From an uncultured Lachnospiraceae bacterium (lineage in GTDB: Bacteria > Bacillota > Clostridia > Lachnospirales > Lachnospiraceae): 64,000 bases of DNA. Positions 1 to 8,647 of the stretch are shown here, piece after piece. Where the stretch lies: NCBI GenBank assembly GCA_910583605.1, contig CAJTXN010000008.1:36799-100798 (forward strand). The letters are read 5' to 3'. Both the position numbers and the translations under genes were made by a program. Each line of letters begins with the position of its first letter. The stretch's first letter is position 1. The notes under the pieces were generated by a model. It saw nothing but the letters and a program-made list of their open reading frames with translations. It did not search any database and had not been told where the DNA came from.

Positions 1-1
1 C

Positions 2-1090
2 CTGCACCTGGATCTTAGGGAAAAACTGACGGTAAAATCTCAGAAGGCAGCATTTTTAGATATGGAGCGGTCATTTTTCCTTCATAGACTGCGTGTACTG
101 GGAATTTCATTTGTAAATTGGCAGCAGGTGCAGCAGGAAAAGGCAACCTGGGCAGAGCATTGGGTATTGCGCTGGACGCCGGAGGCGGAAATTGAGATAG
201 TGGAAGCACAGTTAAAAGGAGACACGGTGTTGCAGGCAGCTTCCTTTCAAATGAAAGAAGAGGTAGAGAAAGGAGAGAGCATTGCTGTAATTGCAAAAAT
301 TATAGAAGAATCCTTTTTATGCGGAATGCCGGATACGGTAAACTATGCCACAGCCGTTCTGCAGAAAATTGCCGTAGAAGCCGGGGCTGTGGAAGAAATT
401 GCAAAAACGGTGCACAGTCTTTCGGTTGTCATTCAGTACGGAACGATTCGTAAGATTTCCGGTGAAGCGCTGCTTCCGGTTTTGGAACAGCTGTTTCTGC
501 GTGCCTGTCTGCTTCTGCCGGAAAGCTGTGTTTGTGACGATAATGCTTCCCGTGAAATGATACAGGGGATTCAATTACTGAATGAAGCGGTACTGCATCA
601 TGAATTTCTTTCAGAGGAACGGTGGCTGCAGGTAATGACGGAAATTGCTGACAGGGATGATTTAAATACAAAGATATCCGGTTACGCCGCTGCGATTCTG
701 TTGGAGCGGGGAAAAATCACAAACGCGGAACTGGAAGTGAAGGTGGAACGACGCCTTTCCAAAGGAATTCCAGCCGATCTGGGAGCCGGATGGTTTGAAG
801 GACTTTCCATGAAAAACCGGTATGCGCTGATTACCCGTATGAGTCTGTGGGAGAGTCTGGACCGCTATCTGGATACTTTGGATGACCAGGAATTTAAACG
901 GGCGCTGCTGTTTTTGCGCCGGGCCTTTGCTGATTTTACGGCAAGGGAAAAAAGTGATATTGCAGAGAATTTGGGTGAACTGTGGCAGTTAAATCCACAG
1001 CAGGTCAGTGAGGCGGTAAACATGCCTGTTACCGCTGAAGCCCGGGAAATGCTGGATGAATTGGAAGATTTTGATTTTGGAGACATTTGA
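2..1090 (+). CDS. DUF5682 family protein, C-terminal part (5' truncated by window)
   Basis: The reading frame is open from base 2, so the gene begins outside the window; the first ATG at 62 is internal. The early residues read LHLDLRE and then FFLHRLRVLGISF, which resembles the C-terminal half of DUF5682 proteins (family normally about 750-800 residues). The visible part is helical and has no catalytic motif I can name. It is followed after 16 bases by a VWA-domain gene; DUF5682 proteins usually occur with a MoxR-type AAA ATPase and a VWA protein, so the ATPase is probably just upstream. Family assignment is from recall of the motif; function is unknown. Confidence 0.7.
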   Translation: MHLDLREKLTVKSQKAAFLDMERSFFLHRLRVLGISFVNWQQVQQEKATWAEHWVLRWTPEAEIEIVEAQLKGDTVLQAASFQMKEEVEKGESIAVIAKIIEESFLCGMPDTVNYATAVLQKIAVEAGAVEEIAKTVHSLSVVIQYGTIRKISGEALLPVLEQLFLRACLLLPESCVCDDNASREMIQGIQLLNEAVLHHEFLSEERWLQVMTEIADRDDLNTKISGYAAAILLERGKITNAELEVKVERRLSKGIPADLGAGWFEGLSMKNRYALITRMSLWESLDRYLDTLDDQEFKRALLFLRRAFADFTAREKSDIAENLGELWQLNPQQVSEAVNMPVTAEAREMLDELEDFDFGDI

Positions 1091-1106
1091 AAGGTAAAGG
1101 AAAGCT

Positions 1107-2300
1107 ATGAATGAAACGGAACGAATGAAACGCTGGCGTCTGATTCTCGGTGCGGAAAGCAGTGGAAGATTTACTTCCATGAATGGGAATGAGGAACCTG
1201 CCTTATCCGAAGAACAGGATTTAATGGACCAGGCGCTGGCAGCAATTTATAATCGAAGTGAATACGGCGGTTTCGGTTCCGGAAGAGGAGCCGGAAACGG
1301 GCCTTCCAATCCGCAGATTACCCGGTGGCTGGGAGATGTACGCTCTCTGTTTGAAAAAGACCTGGTTACGGTAATACAGGGGGATGCCATGGAGCGGTGC
1401 GGACTTCGTCAGATGGTTTTTGAACCGGAACTGCTGGAAAATATAGAGCCGGATATCAGTCTGGCATCTACCATTCTTATGCTGAAGGATCAGATTCCCA
1501 AACGCTCCAAAGAGAGTGTACGTGCATTTATTGCAAAAATCGTGGAGGAAATCAATAAACTGCTGGAAGCGGATATCCGCCGTGCCGTAACGGCCGCGGT
1601 CAACCGCAGGAATCATTCACCGATACCTTCTGCCGCAGCCATGGATTTTCCGCTGACGATTCGCAGAAATCTGAAAAATTATAATCCGGAGCTTGGCACC
1701 ATTGTACCGGAGCATTTTTACTTTTTTGACCGGACGACCATGGCGGCTTCCAGACAGTGGACCGTTATTCTGGATGTGGACCAGAGCGGTTCCATGGGAG
1801 AATCCGTGATATATTCTTCGATCATGAGCTGTATTCTTGCAAGTATGGCATCCATACGGACTCATATTGTGGCATTTGATACAAATATTGTAGATTTGAC
1901 GGAAAAATGTGAGGACCCGGTGGATTTACTGTTTGGATTCCAGCTGGGCGGCGGAACAAATATAGAGCGTTCCGTGGCATACTGTGAGAAATTTGTGGAG
2001 AATCCTTCCAAAACCCTGTTTTTTCTGATTACGGATTTAGAGGAAGGGGGCAACCGGGCGGCTTTGCTGCACAGACTCCGGGAATTAAAAGAGTCAGGGG
2101 TAACCGTTGTGTGCCTGCTTGCCATTGCAGACGGCGGAAAACCCTACTATGATGCACAGATGGCGGAGCGGGTGGCAGGGCTGAAAATTCCCTGTTTTGC
2201 ATGTAATCCGGAAATGCTTCCGTCCCTGCTTGAAAGGGCATTTAAAGGACAGGATTTGAATGCGTTCCGGAAAGAATTTGAAAAGAGGAAAAAATCTTAA
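1107..2300 (+). CDS. VWA domain-containing protein
   Basis: A 397-residue protein with a C-terminal von Willebrand A domain (about residues 215-380). The MIDAS metal site is visible as DQSGSM, followed by the conserved Thr in GGGTNIE and the Asp in LITDLEEGG. The N-terminal 200 residues are helical and typical of the CoxE/YehP-like VWA partner of MoxR ATPases. The start has the ribosome site AAAGGAAAG, and the gene follows the DUF5682 gene by 16 bases, so the two are one operon. The likely role is a chaperone-like or metal-insertion complex with a MoxR ATPase; this is family knowledge, and the substrate is unknown. Confidence 0.85.
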   Translation: MNETERMKRWRLILGAESSGRFTSMNGNEEPALSEEQDLMDQALAAIYNRSEYGGFGSGRGAGNGPSNPQITRWLGDVRSLFEKDLVTVIQGDAMERCGLRQMVFEPELLENIEPDISLASTILMLKDQIPKRSKESVRAFIAKIVEEINKLLEADIRRAVTAAVNRRNHSPIPSAAAMDFPLTIRRNLKNYNPELGTIVPEHFYFFDRTTMAASRQWTVILDVDQSGSMGESVIYSSIMSCILASMASIRTHIVAFDTNIVDLTEKCEDPVDLLFGFQLGGGTNIERSVAYCEKFVENPSKTLFFLITDLEEGGNRAALLHRLRELKESGVTVVCLLAIADGGKPYYDAQMAERVAGLKIPCFACNPEMLPSLLERAFKGQDLNAFRKEFEKRKKS

Positions 2301-2440
2301 AAAACTTTTAACATGGAGACCGGCCGGCAAAAATTTCAATGATAAAAATGTAGATGAACTATATTTGATAGAAATAAGAGTGTAATTGTGGTATTCTATT
2401 AAAAATATATAAATTAGAACTGCTAAATGGAGGTAACAGC

Positions 2441-3259
2441 ATGTTGTTAAATGAAATTTCTTTTGAAGCGGGTTCTTTGGAGACAATGATTGAAAGGCTT
2501 TTTAAAACAATGAACTCCATTGATAAACAGTGGTCAGAAAAAGTTGAGCCGGCATCGCAAAAACAAATCCGTGCCTTGGAAGAAATATCCGGCTTGAAAC
2601 AACATGGAAAAAGTATTCCATATGCTTACTTATTGTTTTTAGAGGAAATGGGACAAAATGACAATGGATTGTTGGAGCAGGTATGGGATGGGTATACAGA
2701 AGTCAATATTGACAGCGTATTAAGGGACTATCTCCGTTACATAGATAGCTTTGATATTGATATGAATGAATATATGATGTTTTCTACACATTGGTCAGAT
2801 AGTGTGTTGTTTTTGAAACTGACAGAGGGAGAAAATCCGCCTGTCTATAGATTTGATGGACAATTGTTCTCGGGTTCGTTTGAAAACTACTTGTTTCAAA
2901 TGGCATTCCGGAAAATGCAAGATACACAGTATTTATATCAGATTGAATTTGCGGCTTCCCAAAAGAAATTTCGTGAGATTTTATCCGAAAAGTCAGTGCA
3001 AAGTATTCAATGGACAACGCAAATGGAGTTGATAGAGTATTTATTGGAGCCATATCAATTACAAAAGACATGGTTTAGTGATGAAATACATTTCTGTGGC
3101 GTTTCATCGGAATATATTATACACGTGGATTTGAATTGGGCGCTTAATATTACAGTTTCCAGTGATGATCATAGCGCTCTTCAAAAAATGAACAAAAGTC
3201 TGGCCCGTTTGTTTGGAATTCAGTCGAAACGTTATAAGAGACTTAACAATGCGAAGTAA
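2441..3259 (+). CDS. SMI1/KNR4 (SUKH) family protein
   Basis: A 272-residue soluble protein whose first 165 residues fit the SMI1/KNR4 fold: IPYAYLLFLEEMG near residue 60, then a run of beta-strand segments ending in FENYLFQMAFRKM. Such domains are common immunity proteins to contact-dependent or nuclease toxins. The C-terminal 100 residues are not recognised. The start is preceded by GGAGGT. It stands alone between the VWA operon and a toxin-antitoxin module, with no visible toxin partner. An immunity function is possible but not shown by the sequence. Confidence 0.6.
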   Translation: MLLNEISFEAGSLETMIERLFKTMNSIDKQWSEKVEPASQKQIRALEEISGLKQHGKSIPYAYLLFLEEMGQNDNGLLEQVWDGYTEVNIDSVLRDYLRYIDSFDIDMNEYMMFSTHWSDSVLFLKLTEGENPPVYRFDGQLFSGSFENYLFQMAFRKMQDTQYLYQIEFAASQKKFREILSEKSVQSIQWTTQMELIEYLLEPYQLQKTWFSDEIHFCGVSSEYIIHVDLNWALNITVSSDDHSALQKMNKSLARLFGIQSKRYKRLNNAK

Positions 3260-3444
3260 AGGGATTCCAATAAATTCTGTAATCGTATGTAAATATATAC
3301 ATAATTTTATATGTTTAATACATCGGGAACACTTTTCCGAAAAGGAAGTCTAACAAGCAGACTGGAATTATTTGAAAAGGTTAATCTTCTTTTATAGGAA
3401 TCAGCAGAATTACAAATGAGGCAAATGAATGTCAATAACAGCCA

Positions 3445-3552
3445 ATGATTTTAAACTATATGAAAGAACATAATGTGAAACTCGGGGAGGAAGTAAGTTA
3501 TTACCTGAATAAGGATATCCATCTGTTCCATACAGACAGTGGAGATGAGTGA
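3445..3552 (+). pseudogene. Remnant of a sugar ABC transporter ATPase C-terminus (TOBE-like)
   Basis: A 35-codon open stretch in the 300-base gap after the SMI1 gene encodes VKLGEEVSYYLNKDIHLFHTD, which resembles the last TOBE-domain residues of MsmK/UgpC-type ATPases (family pattern VGDKV...KIHLFD..TG). A stop lies just upstream in frame and no Walker motifs are nearby, so only the tail survives. I see no ribosome site. It is interpreted as a decayed gene end. The rest of 3260-3565 holds nothing I recognise apart from a weak 5-base hairpin near 3348-3364. Confidence 0.4.
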
Positions 3553-3565
3553 AACATTATTATGT

Positions 3566-3898
3566 TTATACATTCAACTGTCGCAATATTTCGTCAATAT
3601 TCCGTCTGCTATAAACAATCCGTAAAACGAAAATCATTTTTTGGGTAAAGTTCGGCAGATAGTACATGATATAATTTCCTATCAGTTTTTTTCTGACTTC
3701 CGTATTTGGCACAAATTCATTGACGACTGGGGCGCCACTCTCTGGGAAAGACCGTGATTCCTCAATAGTTTCCTGTAATTTGTCCAAAAAATCTGACGCA
3801 GCCGTTGGATTTGACAATTCTGCAGCAATATATCCTACAATATCATCTAAATCGGCAACTGCTTTTTGCGTCAGGTGGTATCCCCATTTAGATTCCAT
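3566..3898 (-). CDS. Type II toxin of the RelE/ParE superfamily
   Basis: A 110-residue protein with the ParE/RelE layout: WGYHLTQKAVADLDDIVGYI at the N-terminus, a Pro-rich middle (RSFPESGAPV), then RKKLIGNYIMYYLP and a C-terminal IVYSRRNIDEIL that matches the usual end of the family (RIvy.RRD...iL). It overlaps the 3' end of the antitoxin gene by 11 bases, so the two are translationally coupled. RelE members cleave mRNA on the ribosome and ParE members poison gyrase; the sequence does not decide between them. Confidence 0.85.
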   Translation of the reverse strand: MESKWGYHLTQKAVADLDDIVGYIAAELSNPTAASDFLDKLQETIEESRSFPESGAPVVNEFVPNTEVRKKLIGNYIMYYLPNFTQKMIFVLRIVYSRRNIDEILRQLNV

Positions 3899-4145
3899 AC
3901 TTTCTCCTTATATCACTGATTGATTTCTCACCCTCTACAGTCCGTCCGGCTTTTACATCATCCAGACCTTCCATAATTTTTTTTGCTTCGTACATTTTCT
4001 GCATGGTCCGCTCATAATACTCGATGTCCATGACAACGAGGCGCCCATAACCGTTTTTTGTTACATAAACCGGTCCGTTTTCTTCGGCACAGCGCCGTTC
4101 CACTTCAACCGTATTTTTTAAATCCCGCATAGGAATAATCTGCAT
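3888..4145 (-). CDS. Type II antitoxin of the Phd/YefM family
   Basis: An 85-residue protein beginning MQIIPMRDLKNT, followed by GPVYVTKNGYGRLVVMD, the typical Phd/YefM DNA-binding and dimerisation segment. The C-terminal part is the region expected to wrap the toxin. A GGGGGC-type ribosome site lies just upstream (+ strand 4152-4157). It is the first gene of the pair and probably autorepresses the promoter at 4173-4201. Confidence 0.88.
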   Translation of the reverse strand: MQIIPMRDLKNTVEVERRCAEENGPVYVTKNGYGRLVVMDIEYYERTMQKMYEAKKIMEGLDDVKAGRTVEGEKSISDIRRKYGI

Positions 4146-4172
4146 AAAAACTGCCCCCTTTCTTGTACCTAT

Positions 4173-4201
4173 ATTTTATGCTATATTTAGCCACAAGTCA
4201 A
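4173..4201 (-). promoter_or_regulatory. Promoter of the toxin-antitoxin operon
   Basis: Read on the - strand: -35 TTGACT, a 17-base spacer, and -10 TAAAAT, ending about 27 bases before the antitoxin start. Near-consensus sigma-A promoter. Confidence 0.75.
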
Positions 4202-4549
4202 GGAGGTGGAGGATATTGTAATTCTCAAATAGTGGTAAAATGTAGCAAAGTCTTTTTGAGTAGAAAAAATTTTCAAATAATTTACATTTTCTACGCAAAA
4301 AACTCTTAACATGGAGATATGATAGTTTTGGTCATCCGAACCCTTCCGCCTCTGCTGCGTATTGAGCCAAAACGATTCCTGACGGTCACTTATTCACGCA
4401 AAGCTGTGTATATGCAGCCGATAAACAGCAGTGAATCCTGTGGAGCAGTCCCCCGGGCTTCCACAGGATTTACTGCGTCCCTCAGCCATAACCCCAATCT
4501 GTCCCCTTCTCTTCGTAATAAAAAATTAATAGATTAATTGTTTCTTGTA
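4202..4549. other. Non-coding gap between divergent units
   Basis: About 440 bases separate the toxin-antitoxin promoter from the next gene. The stretch contains an 8-base inverted repeat (GTAGAAAA 4260-4267 with TTTTCTAC 4287-4294), a long inverted repeat (4428-4476, listed separately) and the promoter for the gene at 4643. A 72-codon open frame at 4319-4537 has no recognisable protein features and I do not call it a gene. Confidence 0.6.
4428..4476. repeat. Perfect long inverted repeat (hairpin)
   Basis: The arms GCAGTGAATCCTGTGGA and TCCACAGGATTTACTGC pair over 17 positions with one G-T pair, with a 15-base loop containing CCCCCGGG. No T-run follows on either side, so it is not a standard intrinsic terminator. 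It could be a decayed mobile-element end or a structured RNA. Confidence 0.75.
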
Positions 4550-4558
4550 TGCTATAAT
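4550..4558 (+). promoter_or_regulatory. Extended -10 promoter
   Basis: TGCTATAAT is an extended -10 element (TGn before a consensus TATAAT), 84 bases before the ATG at 4643. No good -35 is present, as is usual for this class. It probably drives the operon that continues to cdaA. Confidence 0.6.
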
Positions 4559-4642
4559 TAGAAAGCGAGCCTGTAATGGGCTGCTTTGTGTACAAAAAAA
4601 TAGAATATCATGTTTTATTTCTATTAAAAATGAGGTGCCATT

Positions 4643-5095
4643 ATGCTGAATGAAGAAAAAATCAGGCTGATGACAAAGCTTGCATTGTATGAGGAAAAGA
4701 ACGGAAAAAAGGCGTTATCAGCAAATAAGTATTTTAGAAACGATTACATAAGCATAAATATGATTAATACGGTTTTAACGGTTTCCTTTGCATATCTGCT
4801 GGGGCTGGTACTCTGGGTGGTTTATAAAGTGGATTACTTTATGCGGGAGATTACCAATATTGACCTGATTGCTTTGGGAAAACAGGTGTTGATCATATAT
4901 GTGATTGTTCTGATCATTTTTTTGTTTATTTCATATGTGGTATATTCGGTCCGGTACCGGAATATGAAAACAGAAAACAGGGTATATGCAGACAATCTGA
5001 AAGAGTTATATTTAATGTATAAGCGGGAAGAAAAATATAAAAACGAATATCGGCCGGGAGGAGACAACTCAGATGATGAAAATTTTGGTTTTTAA
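4643..5095 (+). CDS. Hypothetical two-helix membrane protein
   Basis: A 150-residue protein with a basic soluble N-terminus (about 45 residues), two membrane helices (about residues 50-70 and 86-110) and a charged C-terminal tail ending DDENFGF. I do not recognise the family. It overlaps the next gene by 23 bases and so is translationally coupled to it; both sit just upstream of cdaA. A role linked to the envelope or c-di-AMP is suggested only by position. Confidence 0.75.
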   Translation: MLNEEKIRLMTKLALYEEKNGKKALSANKYFRNDYISINMINTVLTVSFAYLLGLVLWVVYKVDYFMREITNIDLIALGKQVLIIYVIVLIIFLFISYVVYSVRYRNMKTENRVYADNLKELYLMYKREEKYKNEYRPGGDNSDDENFGF

Positions 5096-6017
5096 GGAAA
5101 AGTTAAAAAAAATATACAGCACACATTCGTTGTACATAATACCGGCAATCCGTTTTTTGGCAGTACTTACTTCACTTCTGGTTATCAATTCCAACATAGG
5201 ATTTATGAGTAAACTGAACCATCCGGCTGCAGCGATTTTTATTGCGGCTGTATGTTCTTTTATTCCTACGGGGATAACAGTCTTAATCCTGTCGGCTTTA
5301 ATTCTGCTTAATCTGTATTCGCTGGCAGTAGAGCTGGCGGCGGTGGTGCTGATTCTGATGCTGGTGATGTTTATCCTGTACTACAGATTCACACCAAAGG
5401 ACAGCTATGTACTGATTTTGGTACCGGTTTTATTTTTCTTAAAGATACCATATGTGATTCCGTTAATTGTGGGCATAATATTAACACCGGTATCTGTGGT
5501 ATCTGTATCATTTGGTACAATCTTATATTATATAATGAAATATACCAAAGAAAATGCAGCATTAATTGCCAATTCTTCTGCGGATGCAGGATTGACCAGA
5601 ATAGAAAATCTTTTAAATGATATTATTAAGAATAAAGAAATGATGCTGATGATTGTGGTTTTTTCGCTGGTGCTCATTATGGTATATGTGATCAAACGCC
5701 TGTCCATTGACCATGCGCCTGTCATTGCCATCGTTTCAGGAGGATTAACGGAACTGGTTGCCATTATCTGTGCTACTTTCATTATGGATATCAAGAGCGA
5801 GCCGGTATGGATGATCGCGGTGCTTGCGGTTTTATGTACGGGTATCGTATATCTGCTTAATATATTTATTCTGGCAGTTGATTACAGCCGGACAGAGTAT
5901 ACACAGTTTGAGGATGATGAATACTATTATTATGTAAAGGCTGTACCAAAGATTAAGGTGACTGCACCGGAGGTTAAGGTAAAACATATAAATGTACAGA
6001 AAGTAAAACGGAGATAA
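5073..6017 (+). CDS. Hypothetical polytopic membrane protein upstream of cdaA
   Basis: A 314-residue protein with about eight to nine hydrophobic helices in two blocks: residues 20-160, then after a soluble loop (NSSADAGLTRIENLLNDI) residues 185-280. The C-terminal tail is very acidic and Tyr-rich (EDDEYYYY) and then basic. No transporter signature is recognised. The start overlaps the preceding gene and is preceded by GGAGGAGAC. The gap to cdaA is only 33 bases, so the three genes are likely one transcript. Function unknown. Confidence 0.75.
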   Translation: MMKILVFKEKLKKIYSTHSLYIIPAIRFLAVLTSLLVINSNIGFMSKLNHPAAAIFIAAVCSFIPTGITVLILSALILLNLYSLAVELAAVVLILMLVMFILYYRFTPKDSYVLILVPVLFFLKIPYVIPLIVGIILTPVSVVSVSFGTILYYIMKYTKENAALIANSSADAGLTRIENLLNDIIKNKEMMLMIVVFSLVLIMVYVIKRLSIDHAPVIAIVSGGLTELVAIICATFIMDIKSEPVWMIAVLAVLCTGIVYLLNIFILAVDYSRTEYTQFEDDEYYYYVKAVPKIKVTAPEVKVKHINVQKVKRR

Positions 6018-6050
6018 CAGGAAAAGAAATAAATCAGAAAGGAGAAAGGC

Positions 6051-6971
6051 ATGCAGGTATTTATACAAAATATTATCACATTTCTTGAGCAATACCTTAC
6101 GATACCTAAATTTTCAGGTACGGATGCAGTGGAAATACTGATAATCGCATTTTTGGTGTATGAAATTATGCTTTGGATTAAAAATACGAGAGCATGGATG
6201 TTGTTTAAAGGCATTATAATCTTACTTGCATTCGTTCTTCTTGCGACGATTTTTAATCTTACCACGATTCTGTGGATTGCGGATAAAACGTTCAATGTGG
6301 GCGTAATAGCTGCGATCGTGGTATTTCAGCCGGAACTGAGAAGAGCTTTGGAACAGCTTGGCCGGAAAAATTTTCTGAACAGCATTTTAAACTTTGACGA
6401 ATCCAAGAATACCAACGAACGTTTCAGTGACAGAACCGTAAATGAACTGGTAAAGGCTACATTTGAACTGGCAAAACATAAAACGGGAGCATTGATGGTC
6501 ATAGAGCGGGAAGTCAGGCTGGCAGAATATGAGAGAACGGGAATCGACCTGGATGCGGAAATCAGCAATCAGCTATTGATTAATATATTTGAACATAATA
6601 CACCGCTTCACGACGGAGCCATTATTATCCGGGGGAACCGGATAACTTCGGCAACCTGTTATCTGCCCTTATCGGATAATATGGAACTGGGGAAGGAACT
6701 TGGAACCAGACACAGGGCCGGAGTGGGAGTCAGTGAGGTTACGGACAGTCTTACGATTATCGTATCGGAAGAAACAGGAAAGGTATCTCTGGCACTGGGC
6801 GGAAAACTGATTCGAAGCGTGGACGGAGATGAACTGAGAGCCAGACTGATTGAGATACAGAATAAATCCTTTGATACCAAGAGATTCAAGATATGGAAGG
6901 GTAGAAGACATATTCCTTCTGCAAACGGTAAGGAGGCGAAATCATCAAATGAAAAAAACGCTGACAAATAA
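6051..6971 (+). CDS. cdaA: Diadenylate cyclase CdaA (c-di-AMP synthase)
   Basis: Makes cyclic di-AMP from two ATP. The 306-residue protein has the CdaA layout: three N-terminal membrane helices (about residues 15-100) and a cytoplasmic DAC domain. The catalytic motifs are present: LHDGAIII (about 186-193) and GTRHRAGVG (about 217-225). The ribosome site is AAAGGAG. It overlaps the cdaR start by 23 bases. The order cdaA-cdaR-glmM is the conserved Firmicutes arrangement in which CdaR and GlmM modulate the cyclase; here an HPr-like gene is inserted. Confidence 0.97.
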   Translation: MQVFIQNIITFLEQYLTIPKFSGTDAVEILIIAFLVYEIMLWIKNTRAWMLFKGIIILLAFVLLATIFNLTTILWIADKTFNVGVIAAIVVFQPELRRALEQLGRKNFLNSILNFDESKNTNERFSDRTVNELVKATFELAKHKTGALMVIEREVRLAEYERTGIDLDAEISNQLLINIFEHNTPLHDGAIIIRGNRITSATCYLPLSDNMELGKELGTRHRAGVGVSEVTDSLTIIVSEETGKVSLALGGKLIRSVDGDELRARLIEIQNKSFDTKRFKIWKGRRHIPSANGKEAKSSNEKNADK

Positions 6972-8313
6972 TATAGCATTAAAGCTGATTTCACTGTTTT
7001 TTGCGGCGATATTCTGGATTGTTGTGGTAAATGTAGATGATCCGGAAGTAACAAGATCGATTTCGGGAATACCGGTCATTGTTCTGGATGAAGGTGTGAT
7101 TACCAATCAGAACCAGGTATATGAAATTGCTTCCGGGGATATGGTGTCTATTACCGTTACGGGACCCCGTTCCCAGGTGGATAAGATGACAAGGGATGAT
7201 TTTCTGGCAGAGGCACCGTTCAGTGAGAAGTCAAATGTAGATGCGGTTCCGATTTATGTTTCGTTCCGTAATTCAAAATATGAAAAGACCTGTGAGATCA
7301 ATCAGAAAACCAGAACAATGAAACTTCAGGTGGAAAACATTGTATCAAAATCCTATGAAATAAATATTAATAAAACAGGAAATGAAATGGCAGGTTATAT
7401 GATTGGAAAAGAGTCGTTGTCACCGTCAACGGTTACGGTTACGGCACCGGAATCCATAATTGATATTATCAGTAAGGTTCAGGTGAATTTAGATGTATCA
7501 GGTCATACCGAAAGTTTCAGTGAAGAACTGGCAATTATGTATTATACGGAGACCGGCTCAATGATTGCCATGAATGATCATGTAAATGTCAGTACAAAAA
7601 CAACAAATGTAAGCGTACAGATGTACTCTATTAAAGAAGTTCCGCTGAAGTTCGGCAGTACCGGAACTGTTGCAGACGGTTATGAACTGGTGGAAATTAC
7701 AAGTAATAAACAGACTGTAAAAATTGCGGGAACTGCAGTGAATCAGATTGACAGCATTGAATTGCCGGATGAACTGATCAATATTTCCGGTGCAACCCAG
7801 AATGTAGTGGTAAATATTGATGTGGCGGCACAGCTTCCAAGCGGTACGACTCTGGTGGATGAGGAAAACGGTTCGGTTGTCACGGTAACCGCAAAGATTG
7901 AACAGTTAGTCCGTCATACCTATAATCTTCCGATCAGTGAGATAGATATGCATAATCTGTCCGAAGACCTGAATGCGGAATTTCTGGAGCAGAGTATCAG
8001 CTTCCGGCTTACGGGACGTCAGTCAGTGCATGATGCCTTTAATATGGGGGATTTAAATGCATATGTGGATCTGAGAAATGCCAGAGAGGGAATCAATGAA
8101 GTGATTGTAAGGATGACCGTGCCGGAAGGACTGAAACTCAGTTCGGAAGTGAGAGCAAATGTTCAGGTAACCGCTATTCAAGAGGAAACAACCAGTATGC
8201 CGGAGCCGGCTACGGATCCGGAAGCCGGCACAACGGAAACCACCGCACCGTTAAATGAGACAAAAGACAATAGCAGGGAACCGGAAGGTGAAAGTTCGAA
8301 AAACGAAGAATAG
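6949..8313 (+). CDS. cdaR: CdaR / YbbR-domain regulator of CdaA
   Basis: A 454-residue protein starting MKKTLTNNIALKLISLFFAA, a single N-terminal membrane anchor, followed by about four YbbR repeats outside the cell and an acidic Thr/Glu-rich tail. The start at 6949 is preceded by AAGGAGG (6930-6936) with suitable spacing; a longer open frame from 6850 has no such support. Known CdaR proteins bind and modulate CdaA in the membrane. It overlaps cdaA, so co-translation is likely. Confidence 0.93.
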   Translation: MKKTLTNNIALKLISLFFAAIFWIVVVNVDDPEVTRSISGIPVIVLDEGVITNQNQVYEIASGDMVSITVTGPRSQVDKMTRDDFLAEAPFSEKSNVDAVPIYVSFRNSKYEKTCEINQKTRTMKLQVENIVSKSYEININKTGNEMAGYMIGKESLSPSTVTVTAPESIIDIISKVQVNLDVSGHTESFSEELAIMYYTETGSMIAMNDHVNVSTKTTNVSVQMYSIKEVPLKFGSTGTVADGYELVEITSNKQTVKIAGTAVNQIDSIELPDELINISGATQNVVVNIDVAAQLPSGTTLVDEENGSVVTVTAKIEQLVRHTYNLPISEIDMHNLSEDLNAEFLEQSISFRLTGRQSVHDAFNMGDLNAYVDLRNAREGINEVIVRMTVPEGLKLSSEVRANVQVTAIQEETTSMPEPATDPEAGTTETTAPLNETKDNSREPEGESSKNEE

Positions 8314-8325
8314 AAGGTGTGAAGA

Positions 8326-8586
8326 TTGATAAGTGAAAAGGTAACGGTACTCACGGAGTCGGGATTACATTTTCGTCCTGCCAGCCGCCTGAGTGAAGAA
8401 GCATTAAAATATGATTGTGCCGTTCGTTTTAAATTTGGAGATTCCGTTGGCAGCCTGAAAAGCTTTTTAGGCATTCTGGCAGCGGGAATTAAACAAAATA
8501 CGGAAATAGAAATTATCTGTGAGGGTGTGGATGAGGAAACAGCGCTACATAATATAGTGAAGTTAATAAAAGACGGTCTGAAATGA
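8326..8586 (+). CDS. HPr-family phosphocarrier (HPr/Crh-like)
   Basis: An 86-residue protein with both HPr phosphorylation sites at standard positions: His15 in SGLHFRPA and Ser46 in SLKSFLGI. It uses a TTG start preceded by GAAGGTG; no ATG is available nearby. His15 would accept phosphate from enzyme I, and Ser46 from HPr kinase. It lies 12 bases after cdaR and 61 bases before glmM, an unusual insertion into the cda-glm operon. It may be the general HPr or a dedicated Crh-like regulator; the sequence alone does not decide. Confidence 0.88.
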   Translation: MISEKVTVLTESGLHFRPASRLSEEALKYDCAVRFKFGDSVGSLKSFLGILAAGIKQNTEIEIICEGVDEETALHNIVKLIKDGLK

Positions 8587-8647
8587 TCAGTCTGCCGGTC
8601 ATAGCCGGAAAAACGGAATAAAGTGAGAAAGTTGAAAGGAATTGTAT

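Noticed and set aside
4319..4537. 72-codon open frame in the gap before the cdaA operon
   Set aside because: It spans a long palindrome, has no ribosome site and no protein-like pattern.
6850..6948. Longer start for the CdaR protein
   Set aside because: The extension lies inside cdaA, has no ribosome site, and would place charged residues before the normal membrane anchor.
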